Notes: generated by a model not told the origin, from the letters alone. A stretch of DNA of 64,000 bases from Streptomyces sp. KL109B (GCF_030766935.1 NZ_JASERL010000004.1:248001-312000); one strand, 5' to 3'; shown: positions 16,804-26,059, counted from the stretch's first letter. A program made the numbers and translations.

Positions 16804-17496
16804 ATGAGCGCCGATCCCATCACCGAGCCGAGCACGCTGCCGCAGCAGGACCCCATCGATCTACTGATCGCGTTCGAAGAGGCATCCGAGGTGCCGATTC
16901 GTCCCGAGTACTTCGAGGGGATGGGCATCGTGCCACCACAGCCCGACGACGAGCACAATCATGAGGCCGCCGAGCTCTACTTCCAGCTCCGTTCGGCCGG
17001 TATCCGTCTGGCCGGGTTCGGCAACGGCTACCGCATCGGCCGACGGGGCGGCAAGACCATCGCCCTGGCCATTCCCGACTTCTACGTCCGCCGCCGTCGG
17101 CCGAGCGACCTCGACGAGTCCTACCGCAAGGCCCACAAGGGCTGGTACCCCATCGAGATGCTCTCGCTCGTCGGTGAGGTCACCTCCAGCAATCACGAGA
17201 CCGACACCGGACCGAAGTACCGCAGCTACGCGGCCGCCGAAGTGCCCGTCTACGTACTCCTGCACCGCCAGCAGGGAAAGGCCTTCGCCTACTCGGACCC
17301 GGTGCGGGAGGAGGACCCGGCCAAGGCGCACTACGCCACCAAGGTCGAGGTGGAGCTGGGGCGTTCGCTTCCGCTGCCGGCCCCGTATCCGGCGCTCGAC
17401 ACGGCCTTCCTCGTGGCCGACGCGGGCGACGCGGGCGACGCAGGCGACGCAGGCGACGCAGGCGACGAGACCGGAGACGCCGACCGGTCCGAGTAA
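16804..17496 (+). CDS. Uma2-family putative nuclease
   Basis: A 230-aa protein from ATG 16804 with GGAGG upstream. It shows the Uma2 (DUF820) restriction-endonuclease-like core: PIRPEYFEGMGIV, ALAIPDFYVRR as the PD motif, and EMLSLVGEVTSSNHETD as the ExK-like strand (Glu, then a downstream Lys in DTGPKYRSYA). The family is abundant in Streptomyces and its substrate is unknown. The C-terminus carries five DAG tripeptides encoded by a 9-bp tandem repeat at 17419-17463, a likely variable tail. Confidence 0.85.
   Translation: MSADPITEPSTLPQQDPIDLLIAFEEASEVPIRPEYFEGMGIVPPQPDDEHNHEAAELYFQLRSAGIRLAGFGNGYRIGRRGGKTIALAIPDFYVRRRRPSDLDESYRKAHKGWYPIEMLSLVGEVTSSNHETDTGPKYRSYAAAEVPVYVLLHRQQGKAFAYSDPVREEDPAKAHYATKVEVELGRSLPLPAPYPALDTAFLVADAGDAGDAGDAGDAGDETGDADRSE
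17419..17463 (+). repeat. 9-bp tandem repeat, five units, in Uma2 gene
   Basis: Units read GACGCGGGC or GACGCAGGC and encode Asp-Ala-Gly in frame near the C-terminus. Confidence 0.85.
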
Positions 17497-17517
17497 CCCC
17501 TCCCGCACTCCTCCCTC

Positions 17518-17557
17518 AACGGCCCCCAGGTAACGAGTTGGTTGCCCGGGGGCCGTT
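17518..17557 (+). terminator. Hairpin terminator after Uma2 gene
   Basis: AACGGCCCCC pairs with GGGGGCCGTT, with an additional inner stem (GGTAAC/GTTGCC). It lies 21 bp after the stop codon and insulates the ROK operon promoter. Confidence 0.85.
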
Positions 17558-17605
17558 CGCTCTTGACGCCTCCTTCGCGGGCGACTTACGTTCCTCGCAC
17601 CCCAA

Positions 17606-17620
17606 TAGGAAACTTTCCTA
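17606..17620. promoter_or_regulatory. Palindromic operator upstream of ROK gene
   Basis: TAGGAAA-C-TTTCCTA is a perfect 15-bp palindrome, AT-rich in a GC-rich background, 26 bp before the ROK regulator start and just ahead of its GAGGAGG site. It is the natural candidate operator for the ROK repressor, giving autoregulation and sugar-responsive control of the downstream cluster. Confidence 0.7.
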
Positions 17621-17646
17621 ACAGTACGAGGAGGCGGGCCCCGGCC

Positions 17647-18834
17647 ATGGCTGTCACCCCCGGCACACCCGCCACCCCCGGCACCCCCCGCGTCCTGCGC
17701 GCCATGAACGACCGCGCCGCGCTGGACCTCCTCGTCGCCCACGGCCCGCTCACCCGCACCCGGATCGGCGAGCTGACCGGGCTTTCCAAGCCGACGACCT
17801 CGCAGATCCTGGGCCGGCTCGAAGCCGCCGGGCTCGTGCGGACCACCGGCAGCCAGACCGGCCGCCCGGGGCCGAACGCCCTGCTGTACGAGATCGACCC
17901 CGGCGCCGCGCACGTCGCCGCCCTCTCCGCCGACCCGACCGGCATCACCGCCGTCGTCGCCGACATCACCGGCGCCGAGCGGGGCCGGAGCCGCATCGAG
18001 GCCGACGCCGTCAGCGAGGACGTGCGGCACCGCACCGCCCAGCTCGTCGCGGAGGCCGTCGACGGGGCGCTCGCCGAGGCGGGGCTCGGGCACGGCGATC
18101 TGACCGCCACCGTCATCGGCACCCCCGGCGCCATCGACCCCGGCACAGGACAGCTCCGCTACGCCCCGCACCTGCCGGGCTGGCACTCCCGCACGCTGCG
18201 CGACGACCTCGCGCAGGTGCTCGGCACGCCCGTCTCCATCGAGAACGACGTCAACCTCGCCGCGCTCGCCGAGCAGTACGAGGGCACCGCGCAGGATCAC
18301 GACGACTTCGTGCTCGCGTACGTCGACGAGGGTGTCGGCGCCGCGATCGTGCTGGGTGGCGTGCTGCTGCGCGGGGCGACCGGCGGGGCGGGCGAGATCG
18401 GCTATATGCCGCTGCCGGGGGCGCCGCTCGCGCGCGGCGGGTCCGGCGCCGTCGCCCGCTCGGACGGGGGCGGCGGTGGGCTGCAGAGCCTCGTGGCCGC
18501 CGCCGCGATCCGCGAACTGGCGGGTGGCGTCAAGGACTTGGGCGATGCGCTGGGCGCGCCTGGCGTTCTCGACGAGGTCGCACGGCGGCTCGCCACCGGG
18601 CTCGCCGCCGTCGTCGCCGTCGTCGACCCTGAACTCGTCGTGCTGTCCGGGCAGGTGGCCCGGGTCGGCGGCGACGCGCTGCGCGAGCGGGTCGAGGAGC
18701 AGCTCACCGGGCTCGCTCTCCCCCGCCCCCAGCTACGTATCAGCGACCTGGCCGGCGACCCCATCCTCACCGGAGCCCTGCGCACCGCCCTCACCCAGGC
18801 CCGCGACTCCGTCTTCGACACCAGCGACGCCTGA
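17647..18834 (+). CDS. ROK-family transcriptional repressor
   Basis: A 395-aa protein: an N-terminal winged helix (LLVAHGPLTRTRIGELTGLSKPTTSQILGRLEAAGLV, about 25-60) followed by a ROK sugar-kinase-like domain (VIGTPGAIDPGTG, IENDVNLAALAE, VGAAIVLGG). It should bind the palindrome just upstream and release it on binding a sugar. The usual ROK CxCGxxGC zinc motif is absent; the equivalent region is RSDGGGGGLQSLV. ATG 17647 is preceded by GAGGAGG. It heads a co-directional cluster of binding protein, permeases, GH4 hydrolase and amino-sugar-type kinase, which it probably controls. Confidence 0.9.
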   Translation: MAVTPGTPATPGTPRVLRAMNDRAALDLLVAHGPLTRTRIGELTGLSKPTTSQILGRLEAAGLVRTTGSQTGRPGPNALLYEIDPGAAHVAALSADPTGITAVVADITGAERGRSRIEADAVSEDVRHRTAQLVAEAVDGALAEAGLGHGDLTATVIGTPGAIDPGTGQLRYAPHLPGWHSRTLRDDLAQVLGTPVSIENDVNLAALAEQYEGTAQDHDDFVLAYVDEGVGAAIVLGGVLLRGATGGAGEIGYMPLPGAPLARGGSGAVARSDGGGGGLQSLVAAAAIRELAGGVKDLGDALGAPGVLDEVARRLATGLAAVVAVVDPELVVLSGQVARVGGDALRERVEEQLTGLALPRPQLRISDLAGDPILTGALRTALTQARDSVFDTSDA

Positions 18835-18900
18835 CCCACCCCCACGCCTCCCCCCACACACCACCTCCCCCAACCCCCGTACACGCAAAGGACGTTCGCC

Positions 18901-20247
18901 ATGCCGCGATGGCGCATACCCCCGCACGCGCCCATAGGGATCGCCGCGGCCGGACTGCTGCTCGCCGGCTGCGCCAATCCGAGTACCGGCAGCGCCGCCG
19001 ACGACCCGACCAAGCCCGTCACGCTCAAGTTCTGGCACGGCTGGTCGGCGCCCGGCGAGGTGAAGGCGATCAACGAGTCGATCGCCCGCTTCGAGAAGCT
19101 GCACCCGAACATCAAGGTGAAGGCCACCGGCAATGTCTCGGACGCCACCACCAACCAGGCCCTGCGGGCCGGCGGCGACGAGGCCCCCGACGTCGTCTCC
19201 TCCTTCACCACCAACAATGTCGGCCAGTACTGCGACTCCGGCATGTGGGTCGACCTCGACCCGTTCATGAAGAAGACCGGGCTCGACAAGGAGAAGGTGT
19301 TTCCGAAGTCGCTGCTCGATTACACGAGTTATCGCGGGAATCAGTGTGCTCTGCCGCTGCTCGCCGACGCCTTCGGCATGTACTACAACAAGGACGCCTT
19401 CAAGGAAGCGGGCATCGATCGGCCGCCGCGGACCATGTCCGAGTTCGTCGCCGATTCGAAGAAGCTCACCGTCAAGGACGGCAAGGGCGGGGGCTCGTAC
19501 AAGCGGGTCGGGTTCATGCCGAACTTCCGGCTGTACCAGAACAGTCCGGACCGGCTCTTCGCGCAGTGGGGTCCGAAGTATTTCGACGCGAAGGGGCATG
19601 CGCGGCTCGCCGATGAACCCGCCACGTACGACTTCTTCAAGACGGCGAAGAAGCTGTCGGACGCGCAGGGCGGATACAAGGCCCTGGAGAAGTTCCGTAC
19701 GTCGTTCGGTGACGAGATGTCGAATCAGAATGCCTTCCTGAGTGGGAAGTTGGGGATGCACCTCGACGGTGAGTGGCGTGGGCTCATGCTGAAGGACGCG
19801 AAGGCGAAGTTCGACTGGGGTGTCGCGCCGCTGCCCGTGCCCGACGATCAGGCGGAGAAGTACGGTCGCGGCTATCTGACCGGCACCGTCACCGGCATCG
19901 CGCACAGCAGCAAGCACCAGAACGCGGCGTGGGAGCTGGTGAAGTTCCTGACCTCCGACACCAAGCAGGTCGTGTCGTTCGCCAATGCCATTCACAATGT
20001 GCCGTCGACGTTCGCCGCGCTCAAGTCGCCGAAGCTGGACGCCGATCCGACGTTCCGCACCTTCCTCGGCATCGCGCGGAACAAGTACAGCCAGGTGATG
20101 CCGCCCTCCACGAACGGCGGCATGTACATCACGCAGCTCCAGGACTTCTCGTACGGAGAGGAAGCCGGCGAGGTCGGCGATCTGCACAAGGGGCTGCGAC
20201 GCCTCGACCGACTCATCGACGCCGACACCCTGCAGTCACAGAACTGA
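18901..20247 (+). CDS. Sugar ABC transporter substrate-binding lipoprotein
   Basis: The 448-aa protein has a lipoprotein signal ending LLLAGC (Cys near residue 24). The mature part is a family 1 extracellular solute-binding domain (VTLKFWHGWSAPGEV, DVVSSFTTNN, YYNKDAFKEAGID, NAAWELVKFLTS). It is anchored outside the membrane and delivers an oligosaccharide to the two permeases that follow. The GH4 and kinase genes downstream suggest a beta-linked glucoside or amino-sugar disaccharide as ligand, which is inference. ATG 18901 has AAAGGA upstream. Confidence 0.92.
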   Translation: MPRWRIPPHAPIGIAAAGLLLAGCANPSTGSAADDPTKPVTLKFWHGWSAPGEVKAINESIARFEKLHPNIKVKATGNVSDATTNQALRAGGDEAPDVVSSFTTNNVGQYCDSGMWVDLDPFMKKTGLDKEKVFPKSLLDYTSYRGNQCALPLLADAFGMYYNKDAFKEAGIDRPPRTMSEFVADSKKLTVKDGKGGGSYKRVGFMPNFRLYQNSPDRLFAQWGPKYFDAKGHARLADEPATYDFFKTAKKLSDAQGGYKALEKFRTSFGDEMSNQNAFLSGKLGMHLDGEWRGLMLKDAKAKFDWGVAPLPVPDDQAEKYGRGYLTGTVTGIAHSSKHQNAAWELVKFLTSDTKQVVSFANAIHNVPSTFAALKSPKLDADPTFRTFLGIARNKYSQVMPPSTNGGMYITQLQDFSYGEEAGEVGDLHKGLRRLDRLIDADTLQSQN

Positions 20248-20265
20248 GGAACGGGACTTTCTCCT

Positions 20266-21201
20266 ATGGCACTCGCCCTTTCGCGGCCCGCGCGCCGCAG
20301 ACTGCGCATCGCGGGATTCCTGTCCCCCTGGCTCATCGGATTCAGCGTCTTCTTCGCGTATCCGCTGCTCGCCACCGTCTATTTCTCGTTCATGCACTAC
20401 AACCAGATCAAGGCGCCCACCTTCGTGGGGCTGCGGAACTGGGTGTACGTGTTCCGGGACATGCCGCTTTTCGGGCCCGCGCTGTGGAACACGGTGTGGC
20501 TCGTGGTGGTGATGGTGGCGCTGCGCGTGGTGTTCGGGCTCTCGCTCGGGCTGCTCGTCACGAAGATCAAGAGCGGGGTCGGGTTCTTCCGGACCGCCTT
20601 CTATCTGCCGTATCTGGCGCCGCCGGTGGCCGCGACCGTCGCCTTCGTCTTTCTCCTCAACCCGGGCTCGGGGCCGGTCAACGAGATCCTCGCCAAGGTC
20701 GGCATCGACGGGCCCAACTGGTTCAACGACCCGACCTGGGCCAAGCCCTCGCTCGTCCTGCTCTCCCTGTGGGGCATCGGCGACCTCATGGTCATCTTCA
20801 TGGCCGCGCTGCTCGACGTACCGAAGGAGCAGTACGAGGCCGCCGACCTCGACGGCGCGGGGCCCTGGGCGAAATTCCGCTACGTGACGTGGCCCTCGAT
20901 CACCCCGATCGTCATGTTCGCCGTCGTCACGGGCGTCGTACAGACCATGCAGTACTACACGCAGGCCCTCGTCGCCGGAAAGATCGCGTCGGGCGTCTCG
21001 ATCGGGCCCGGCACCGTCATCCAGCCCGGCTACCCGGACCACTCGACGCTCACCGTCCCGCAGCTCGTCTACTCGATGGGCTTCCAGAACTTCAACACCG
21101 GCGCGGCGTGCGTGCTTTCGCTCGTCCTGTTCGCCATTGCCATGGCCGTGACCACGCTGCTCATGCGCAAGCGCTCGGGTCTGCTCGCGGCGGAGGACTG
21201 A
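20266..21201 (+). CDS. Sugar ABC transporter permease, MalF type
   Basis: A 311-aa, six-helix permease. It has the conserved cytoplasmic EAA loop (EQYEAADLDGAGPWAKFRYV), which docks the ATPase, and a helix-rich C-terminus (QLVYSMGFQNFNTGAACVLS). It lies 18 bp after the binding-protein gene and 5 bp before the second permease. No ATPase gene is present in the cluster, so the pair probably shares MsiK encoded elsewhere, as many Streptomyces sugar importers do. Confidence 0.93.
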   Translation: MALALSRPARRRLRIAGFLSPWLIGFSVFFAYPLLATVYFSFMHYNQIKAPTFVGLRNWVYVFRDMPLFGPALWNTVWLVVVMVALRVVFGLSLGLLVTKIKSGVGFFRTAFYLPYLAPPVAATVAFVFLLNPGSGPVNEILAKVGIDGPNWFNDPTWAKPSLVLLSLWGIGDLMVIFMAALLDVPKEQYEAADLDGAGPWAKFRYVTWPSITPIVMFAVVTGVVQTMQYYTQALVAGKIASGVSIGPGTVIQPGYPDHSTLTVPQLVYSMGFQNFNTGAACVLSLVLFAIAMAVTTLLMRKRSGLLAAED

Positions 21202-21206
21202 TCGAC

Positions 21207-22124
21207 ATGACCACCACCTCTACGACTGTCAGGCCGAGCCCCGCCGTCACCGCCGGGCGGCCCGCCCCCGAACGCGGGCCCGCCGCGCGCCGCGCACGCC
21301 GCCAGCGCGTCCTGAACTGGATCGCCGTGCACAGCATCGCGATCGCCGTGGCGCTCCTGTTCGTGCTGCCCTTCGTGTTCGTCTTCCTGACGTCCGTGAT
21401 GAGCGACGGGCAGGCGATGAGCGGCGACCTGTGGCCGGACTCCTGGCATTGGGAGAACTACAAGGCCGTCTTCGAGACGGACGGCTTCCTCGACTGGTGG
21501 AAGAACTCGCTGCTGTACGCGGGCCTCGGCACGCTGTTCACGGTCTGCTCGGCGATACCCGTCGCGTACGCGCTCGCCAAGTTCCGCTTCCGGGGCCGCC
21601 GTACGGCGATGCTGCTCGTCATCTCGACGATGATGCTGCCGCCGCAGGTCATCGTGATCCCCATGTACCTGGTGTGGGCGCAGCAGTTCCACCTGTCGGG
21701 GACGCTGTGGCCGCTGATCATCCCGATGGCGTTCGGCGATGCGTACTCGATCTTCCTGCTGCGGCAGTTCCTGCTGACGATCCCGAAGGAGTACATCGAG
21801 TCGGCGAAGGTCGACGGCTGCGGGGAGCTCAGGACCCTGCTGAAGATCGTGGTGCCGATGGCGAAGCCGGGCATCGCAGCCGTGGCTCTCTTCCAGTTCT
21901 TCTACTGTTGGAACGATTATTTCGGTCCGCAGATCTACGCGGCCCAGAACCCGGCCTCCTGGACGCTCAGCTACGGGCTCGAATCCTTCAAGTCGGCGCA
22001 CAGCGTCAACTGGAACCTGACGATGGCGGCCACGCTGCTGGTGATGGCGCCGGTCTGTCTCGTCTTCTTCTTCGCACAGAAAGCCTTCGTCGAAGGCGTC
22101 ACCCTCACCGGTGTCAAGGGCTAA
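21207..22124 (+). CDS. Sugar ABC transporter permease, MalG type
   Basis: A 305-aa protein from ATG 21207. A basic Pro/Arg-rich N-terminus precedes six helices and the EAA loop (KEYIESAKVDGCGELRTLLKIVVPMAKPG). The C-terminal FVEGVTLTGVKG ending is typical of the carbohydrate uptake transporter 1 family. It forms a heterodimer with the preceding permease. Confidence 0.93.
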   Translation: MTTTSTTVRPSPAVTAGRPAPERGPAARRARRQRVLNWIAVHSIAIAVALLFVLPFVFVFLTSVMSDGQAMSGDLWPDSWHWENYKAVFETDGFLDWWKNSLLYAGLGTLFTVCSAIPVAYALAKFRFRGRRTAMLLVISTMMLPPQVIVIPMYLVWAQQFHLSGTLWPLIIPMAFGDAYSIFLLRQFLLTIPKEYIESAKVDGCGELRTLLKIVVPMAKPGIAAVALFQFFYCWNDYFGPQIYAAQNPASWTLSYGLESFKSAHSVNWNLTMAATLLVMAPVCLVFFFAQKAFVEGVTLTGVKG

Positions 22125-22148
22125 AGGTCTAAGGACGGTTATTCGGTT

Positions 22149-23414
22149 ATGAAGCTCGCCGTGGTCGGCGGAGGCTCGACCTACACACCCGAACTCATCG
22201 ACGGATTCGCGCGGCTCAGGGACACGCTGCCGATCGAGGAACTGGTCCTCGTCGACCCGGCCGCGGAGCGCCTCGAACTCGTCGGCGGCCTCGCCCGCCG
22301 CATCTTCGCCAAGCAGGGCCACCCCGGGGTTATACGTACAACGTCGGATGTGGACGCGGGAGTTGCCGACGCGGACGCCGTGCTCCTCCAGCTGCGCGTC
22401 GGCGGTCAGGCCGCCCGCAACCAGGACGAGACCTGGCCGCTCGACTGCGGCTGCGTCGGCCAGGAGACGACCGGCGCCGGCGGCCTCGCGAAGGCGCTGC
22501 GCACCGTGCCCGTCGTCCTCGACATCGCCGAGCGGGTACGCCGCGCCAACCCCGACGCCTGGATCATCGACTTCACCAATCCGGTCGGCATCGTGACCCG
22601 CGCGCTGCTCCAGGCCGGGCACAAGGCCGTCGGCCTGTGCAACGTCGCGATCGGCTTCCAGCGGAAGTTCGCCCGCCTCCTGGACGTGGCGCCGCAGGAG
22701 GTGCACCTCGACCACGTGGGCCTCAACCACCTGACGTGGGAACTCGGCGTACGCCTGGGCGGCCCCGGCGGCGAGAACGTACTCCCGCGCCTGATCACCG
22801 ACCACGGCGACGCCATCGCCGAGGACCTGCACATGCCGCGCGCGCTCGTCGACCGCCTCGGCGTCGTCCCGTCGTACTACCTGCGCTACTACTACCAGCA
22901 CGACGCGGTCGTACGAGAACTGCGCACGAAGCCCTCCCGCGCCGCCCAAGTGGCGGAGGTGGAGCGGGAGTTGCTGACAATGTACGGCGACCCCACCCTC
23001 GACGAGAAGCCGGAGCTGCTCGCCAAGCGCGGCGGCGCCTTCTACAGCGAGGCGGCGGTCGACCTGGCCGCGTCGCTGCTGGGCGGAGGCGGCAGCCCGC
23101 ACCAGGTGGTGAACACGTACAACAACGGCACCCTCCCCTTCCTCCCCGACGACGCCGTGATCGAGGTCCAGGCCGCGGTCGACGCGAAGGGCGCCAAGCC
23201 CCTGGCCGTACCGACGCTCGACCCCCTGTACGCGGGCCTCATCGCCAACGTCACCGCCTACGAGGACCTCGCCCTGGAAGCGGCCCTGAAGGGCGGCCGC
23301 GACCGTGTCTTCAAGGCGCTCCTCGCCCATCCCCTCATCGGCCAGATCGAGTACGCCGAGCAGCTCACGGACGACCTGATCGCGCACAACCGGGAGCACC
23401 TCGCGTGGGCATGA
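22149..23414 (+). CDS. GH4 6-phospho-beta-glucosidase-type enzyme
   Basis: The 421-aa protein has an N-terminal NAD-binding motif (VVGGGSTYTPELIDGF). Further GH4 motifs are GQETTGAGGLAKALR, IIDFTNPVGIVTRALL, GLCNVAIG (metal-binding Cys) and DHVGLNHLTW (metal-binding His). GH4 enzymes use NAD+ and Mn2+ to cleave phosphorylated glycosides by a redox-elimination mechanism in the cytoplasm. The substrate is likely phosphorylated by the kinase encoded next, whose ATG overlaps this stop. The 6-phospho specificity is inferred from family motifs. Confidence 0.92.
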   Translation: MKLAVVGGGSTYTPELIDGFARLRDTLPIEELVLVDPAAERLELVGGLARRIFAKQGHPGVIRTTSDVDAGVADADAVLLQLRVGGQAARNQDETWPLDCGCVGQETTGAGGLAKALRTVPVVLDIAERVRRANPDAWIIDFTNPVGIVTRALLQAGHKAVGLCNVAIGFQRKFARLLDVAPQEVHLDHVGLNHLTWELGVRLGGPGGENVLPRLITDHGDAIAEDLHMPRALVDRLGVVPSYYLRYYYQHDAVVRELRTKPSRAAQVAEVERELLTMYGDPTLDEKPELLAKRGGAFYSEAAVDLAASLLGGGGSPHQVVNTYNNGTLPFLPDDAVIEVQAAVDAKGAKPLAVPTLDPLYAGLIANVTAYEDLALEAALKGGRDRVFKALLAHPLIGQIEYAEQLTDDLIAHNREHLAWA

Positions 23415-24409
23415 CGGTCCTCGCCATCGACGCGGGCAACAGCAAGACCGACGTCGCGGTGGTCGCGGCCGACGGCACCGTCGTCGGCACGGCCCGCGGC
23501 GGCGGCTTCCAGCCGCACCGGACGAACGTGGAACCGGCCGTCGACGTCCTGGCGGAGGCCGTCACCCGCGCCTTCGCGCAGGCGGGCGTGGCCTCGGTCG
23601 ACCACGTGTCGGCGTGCCTGGCCAACGCCGATCTGCCGGTGGAGGAACGGCAGTTGGCCGCGGCCCTCACCGCACGCCGCTGGGGCTCCGCCGTCGACGT
23701 CCGCAACGACACCTTCGCCGTGCTGCGCGCGGGCCTCCTGGAGGACGCCGAACCGCGCGGCGTCGCCGTCGTGTGCGGCGCGGGCGTCAACTGCGCAGGG
23801 ATGCTGCCCGACGGCCGCACCGCCCGCTTCCCCGCGATCGGCCGTCTCTCCGGGGACTGGGGCGGCGGCGGGGGCCTGGCGGAGGAGGCGATCTGGTTCG
23901 CCGCCCGCGCGGAGGACGGCCGCGGCGAGGCGACGGCCCTCGCCGACACCCTCCCCGCCCACTTCTCCCTCCCCTCCATGTACGCCCTCATCGAGGCGAT
24001 GCACCTGGGCCGCATCCCCATGGCCCGCCGCCACGAACTCACCCCGGTCCTCTTCGCCACGGCCGCCTCCGGCGACCCGGTCGCCCGCTCCCTGGTCGAC
24101 CGCATGGCGGACGAGGTGGTCTCCATGGCCACGGTGGCACTGCGCCGCCTCGACCTCCTGGACTCCCCCGTCCCCGTCCTCCTCGGCGGCAGCGTCCTTG
24201 CGGCCCGCCACCCCCAACTCAACGACCGCGTCACCACATTGCTCTCCGAGCACGCCCCGCAAGCGACCCCCCGGGTGGTCGCCGAACGCCCGGTCCTGGG
24301 CGCGGCCCTGCTGGCCCTGGACACGGCGGGAGCCCCGCCGGAGGCATACACCCGCATACGCGCCCATTACCGCTCAACTCAGCCCCGTTCAAGCCCCTGC
24401 GGCGATTGA
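23411..24409 (+). CDS. BadF/BcrA-type sugar kinase (N-acetylglucosamine kinase-like)
   Basis: A 332-aa ASKHA-fold kinase. Phosphate motif 1 is LAIDAGNSKTDVAVV, motif 2 VVCGAGVNCAG, and an adenosine motif sits near PVLLGGSVLAA. GDWGGGGGLAEEAIWFAARAEDG resembles eukaryotic-type GlcNAc kinases. It would phosphorylate the imported sugar before or after GH4 cleavage. ATG 23411 overlaps the GH4 stop (ATGA). The last residues and stop codon fall inside a dispersed repeat (24393-24435), so the C-terminus PRSSPCGD is probably repeat-derived. Confidence 0.88.
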   Translation: MTVLAIDAGNSKTDVAVVAADGTVVGTARGGGFQPHRTNVEPAVDVLAEAVTRAFAQAGVASVDHVSACLANADLPVEERQLAAALTARRWGSAVDVRNDTFAVLRAGLLEDAEPRGVAVVCGAGVNCAGMLPDGRTARFPAIGRLSGDWGGGGGLAEEAIWFAARAEDGRGEATALADTLPAHFSLPSMYALIEAMHLGRIPMARRHELTPVLFATAASGDPVARSLVDRMADEVVSMATVALRRLDLLDSPVPVLLGGSVLAARHPQLNDRVTTLLSEHAPQATPRVVAERPVLGAALLALDTAGAPPEAYTRIRAHYRSTQPRSSPCGD

Positions 24410-24435
24410 GCAGCGGGGTCCGGGGCAGCGCCCCG
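24393..24435 (+). repeat. Dispersed repeat C, copy 1 (spans kinase stop codon)
   Basis: A 43-bp segment ending in a CGGGGCAGCGCCCCG hairpin. It matches 44625-44667 with 3 differences, same strand. The TGA of the sugar kinase lies inside it. It may act as the terminator of the cluster. Confidence 0.88.
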
Positions 24436-24599
24436 CGACCGCACCCCCGGCTCCGGCCGAACAACCAAGGGAACCGAACCCCCTCCCCCCACGTGTTCCA
24501 AAGCGGAGCGTTCCGCACAAGATCCAGTCAATGCCTGTGCGGATGTCACCCGCGGAAGCGATACTTGCGACCGACGTACGACCATGGGGGAGGGTCGAA

Positions 24600-26045
24600 G
24601 TGACATACCCGCACAACGGGAGCCTGGCGCCGCCGGAGCAGCCCGCCGCCGCGCCACCACCGATGCCGGGCGTGCCACCGCAGCGCGGCGCGCCACCCGG
24701 CACGCCCGAGCCGAAGCGCCGCACCGCGTGGGCGGAGGGCGTCGACCGCCTGAAGGCGGCCGCCACGACCGAGCCGGGCCGGCTCCGCATCATCGGCGCC
24801 GTACTGGCCCTGCTCGTCGTGGCGTTCGGCGCGACGGCGGCGTGGCAGATGACGGACCGCTCGGCCGCCGCCGACGACGTACTGCACTCCAGCCAGCCGC
24901 TGAGCGCCGACGCCGCCGACATCTACCGCTCGCTCGCCGACGCCAACACGGCGGCGTCCAGCGGGTTCCTGGCGGGGGGCCAGGAACCGGCGGCCGCGCG
25001 CGACCGGTACGAGCGCGACATCCGCACCGCGGCCGACAAGCTGGTGACCGCGGCGGCCAGCACCGACCCCGGCACCCGCTCGGCGCGGACGATCGCGGAG
25101 CTGAACAAGCTGCTGCCGCAGTACAAGGGCCTCATCGAGCGGGCCCGCGCCAACAACCGGCAGGGCTTCCCGCTGGGCGGCGCGTATCTGCGGTACGCGA
25201 ACGAGAAGATGCAGACCCAGATGCTCCCGGCCGCCGAGGACCTCTACAAGACGGAGAACCAGCGGCTGCGCGACGACTACGACTCGGCGACGCCGTACCC
25301 GTGGATCGCCATCGCGCTCGGCGTCCTCGCCCTCGGGGGCCTCGCGTGGGCCCAGCGGCGCAACTACCGCCGTACGAACCGGGTGTTCAACCAAGGGCTG
25401 CTGGCCGCCACCGCGGCGTCGACCGTGGTGCTGCTGTGGCTCGTCGTGGGACACACGATCGCGCGCAGCGGACTCACGGCGTCCTACGACCATGGCGTAC
25501 GGTCCTTGAACGTGCTGCACGACGCGAGCATCGCGTCCCTGAAGGCGCGCGGCAGCGAGAACCTGACGCTCGTCAGCCGGGGCGCCGAGACGGTGACCGT
25601 GAAGGGCGAGATCAAGGACAAGTACGACGTCGACTTCCAGCAGGAGATGACCGCGCTCGCCGACAAGCTGGACGCCGCGCACGCGCTCGCCGCCGAAGAG
25701 GACGACGACGCGGGCAGCGCGCCGGTGACCAAGGCGAACGCGAGCATGAAGGAATGGCAGAAGCGCCACACGGACGCGCGCCACATGGACGACGCCGGCA
25801 AGTACCAGGGCGCGCTCGACAAGACCATCGGGTCGAAGGAGGACAAGCCGACGGGTGAGTGCTTCGATCTGGTGGACAAGAATCTCGACAAGGCCCTCGC
25901 GCACGAGCAGCGGCAGTTCGGCTCCGAGGCGAGCGGCGGGCGCGACGCGATGACCGGACTGCCGGTCGGCGCCGCCCTGTTGGCGGTGCTCGCCGCGGGC
26001 GGCGCGGTGTTCGGCATCGGGCGCAGGCTTTCGGAGTACCGGTGA
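24600..26045 (+). CDS. glnX: GlnX-like membrane sensor protein
   Basis: A 481-aa protein with four predicted membrane helices (about 64-84, 235-255, 266-288, 453-474). These enclose two extracytoplasmic helical domains rich in charged residues and heptad-like spacing. Its gene precedes a GlnH-like binding protein and, two genes on, a PknG-like kinase. This parallels the mycobacterial GlnX-GlnH-PknG pathway, where GlnX relays amino-acid binding by GlnH across the membrane. GTG 24600 follows GGGAGGG. The C-terminus is followed by a short cytosolic tail. Assignment rests on topology and gene order, since no hallmark motif is visible. Confidence 0.72.
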   Translation: MTYPHNGSLAPPEQPAAAPPPMPGVPPQRGAPPGTPEPKRRTAWAEGVDRLKAAATTEPGRLRIIGAVLALLVVAFGATAAWQMTDRSAAADDVLHSSQPLSADAADIYRSLADANTAASSGFLAGGQEPAAARDRYERDIRTAADKLVTAAASTDPGTRSARTIAELNKLLPQYKGLIERARANNRQGFPLGGAYLRYANEKMQTQMLPAAEDLYKTENQRLRDDYDSATPYPWIAIALGVLALGGLAWAQRRNYRRTNRVFNQGLLAATAASTVVLLWLVVGHTIARSGLTASYDHGVRSLNVLHDASIASLKARGSENLTLVSRGAETVTVKGEIKDKYDVDFQQEMTALADKLDAAHALAAEEDDDAGSAPVTKANASMKEWQKRHTDARHMDDAGKYQGALDKTIGSKEDKPTGECFDLVDKNLDKALAHEQRQFGSEASGGRDAMTGLPVGAALLAVLAAGGAVFGIGRRLSEYR

Positions 26046-26059
26046 GAGGGGGTGCAGCA

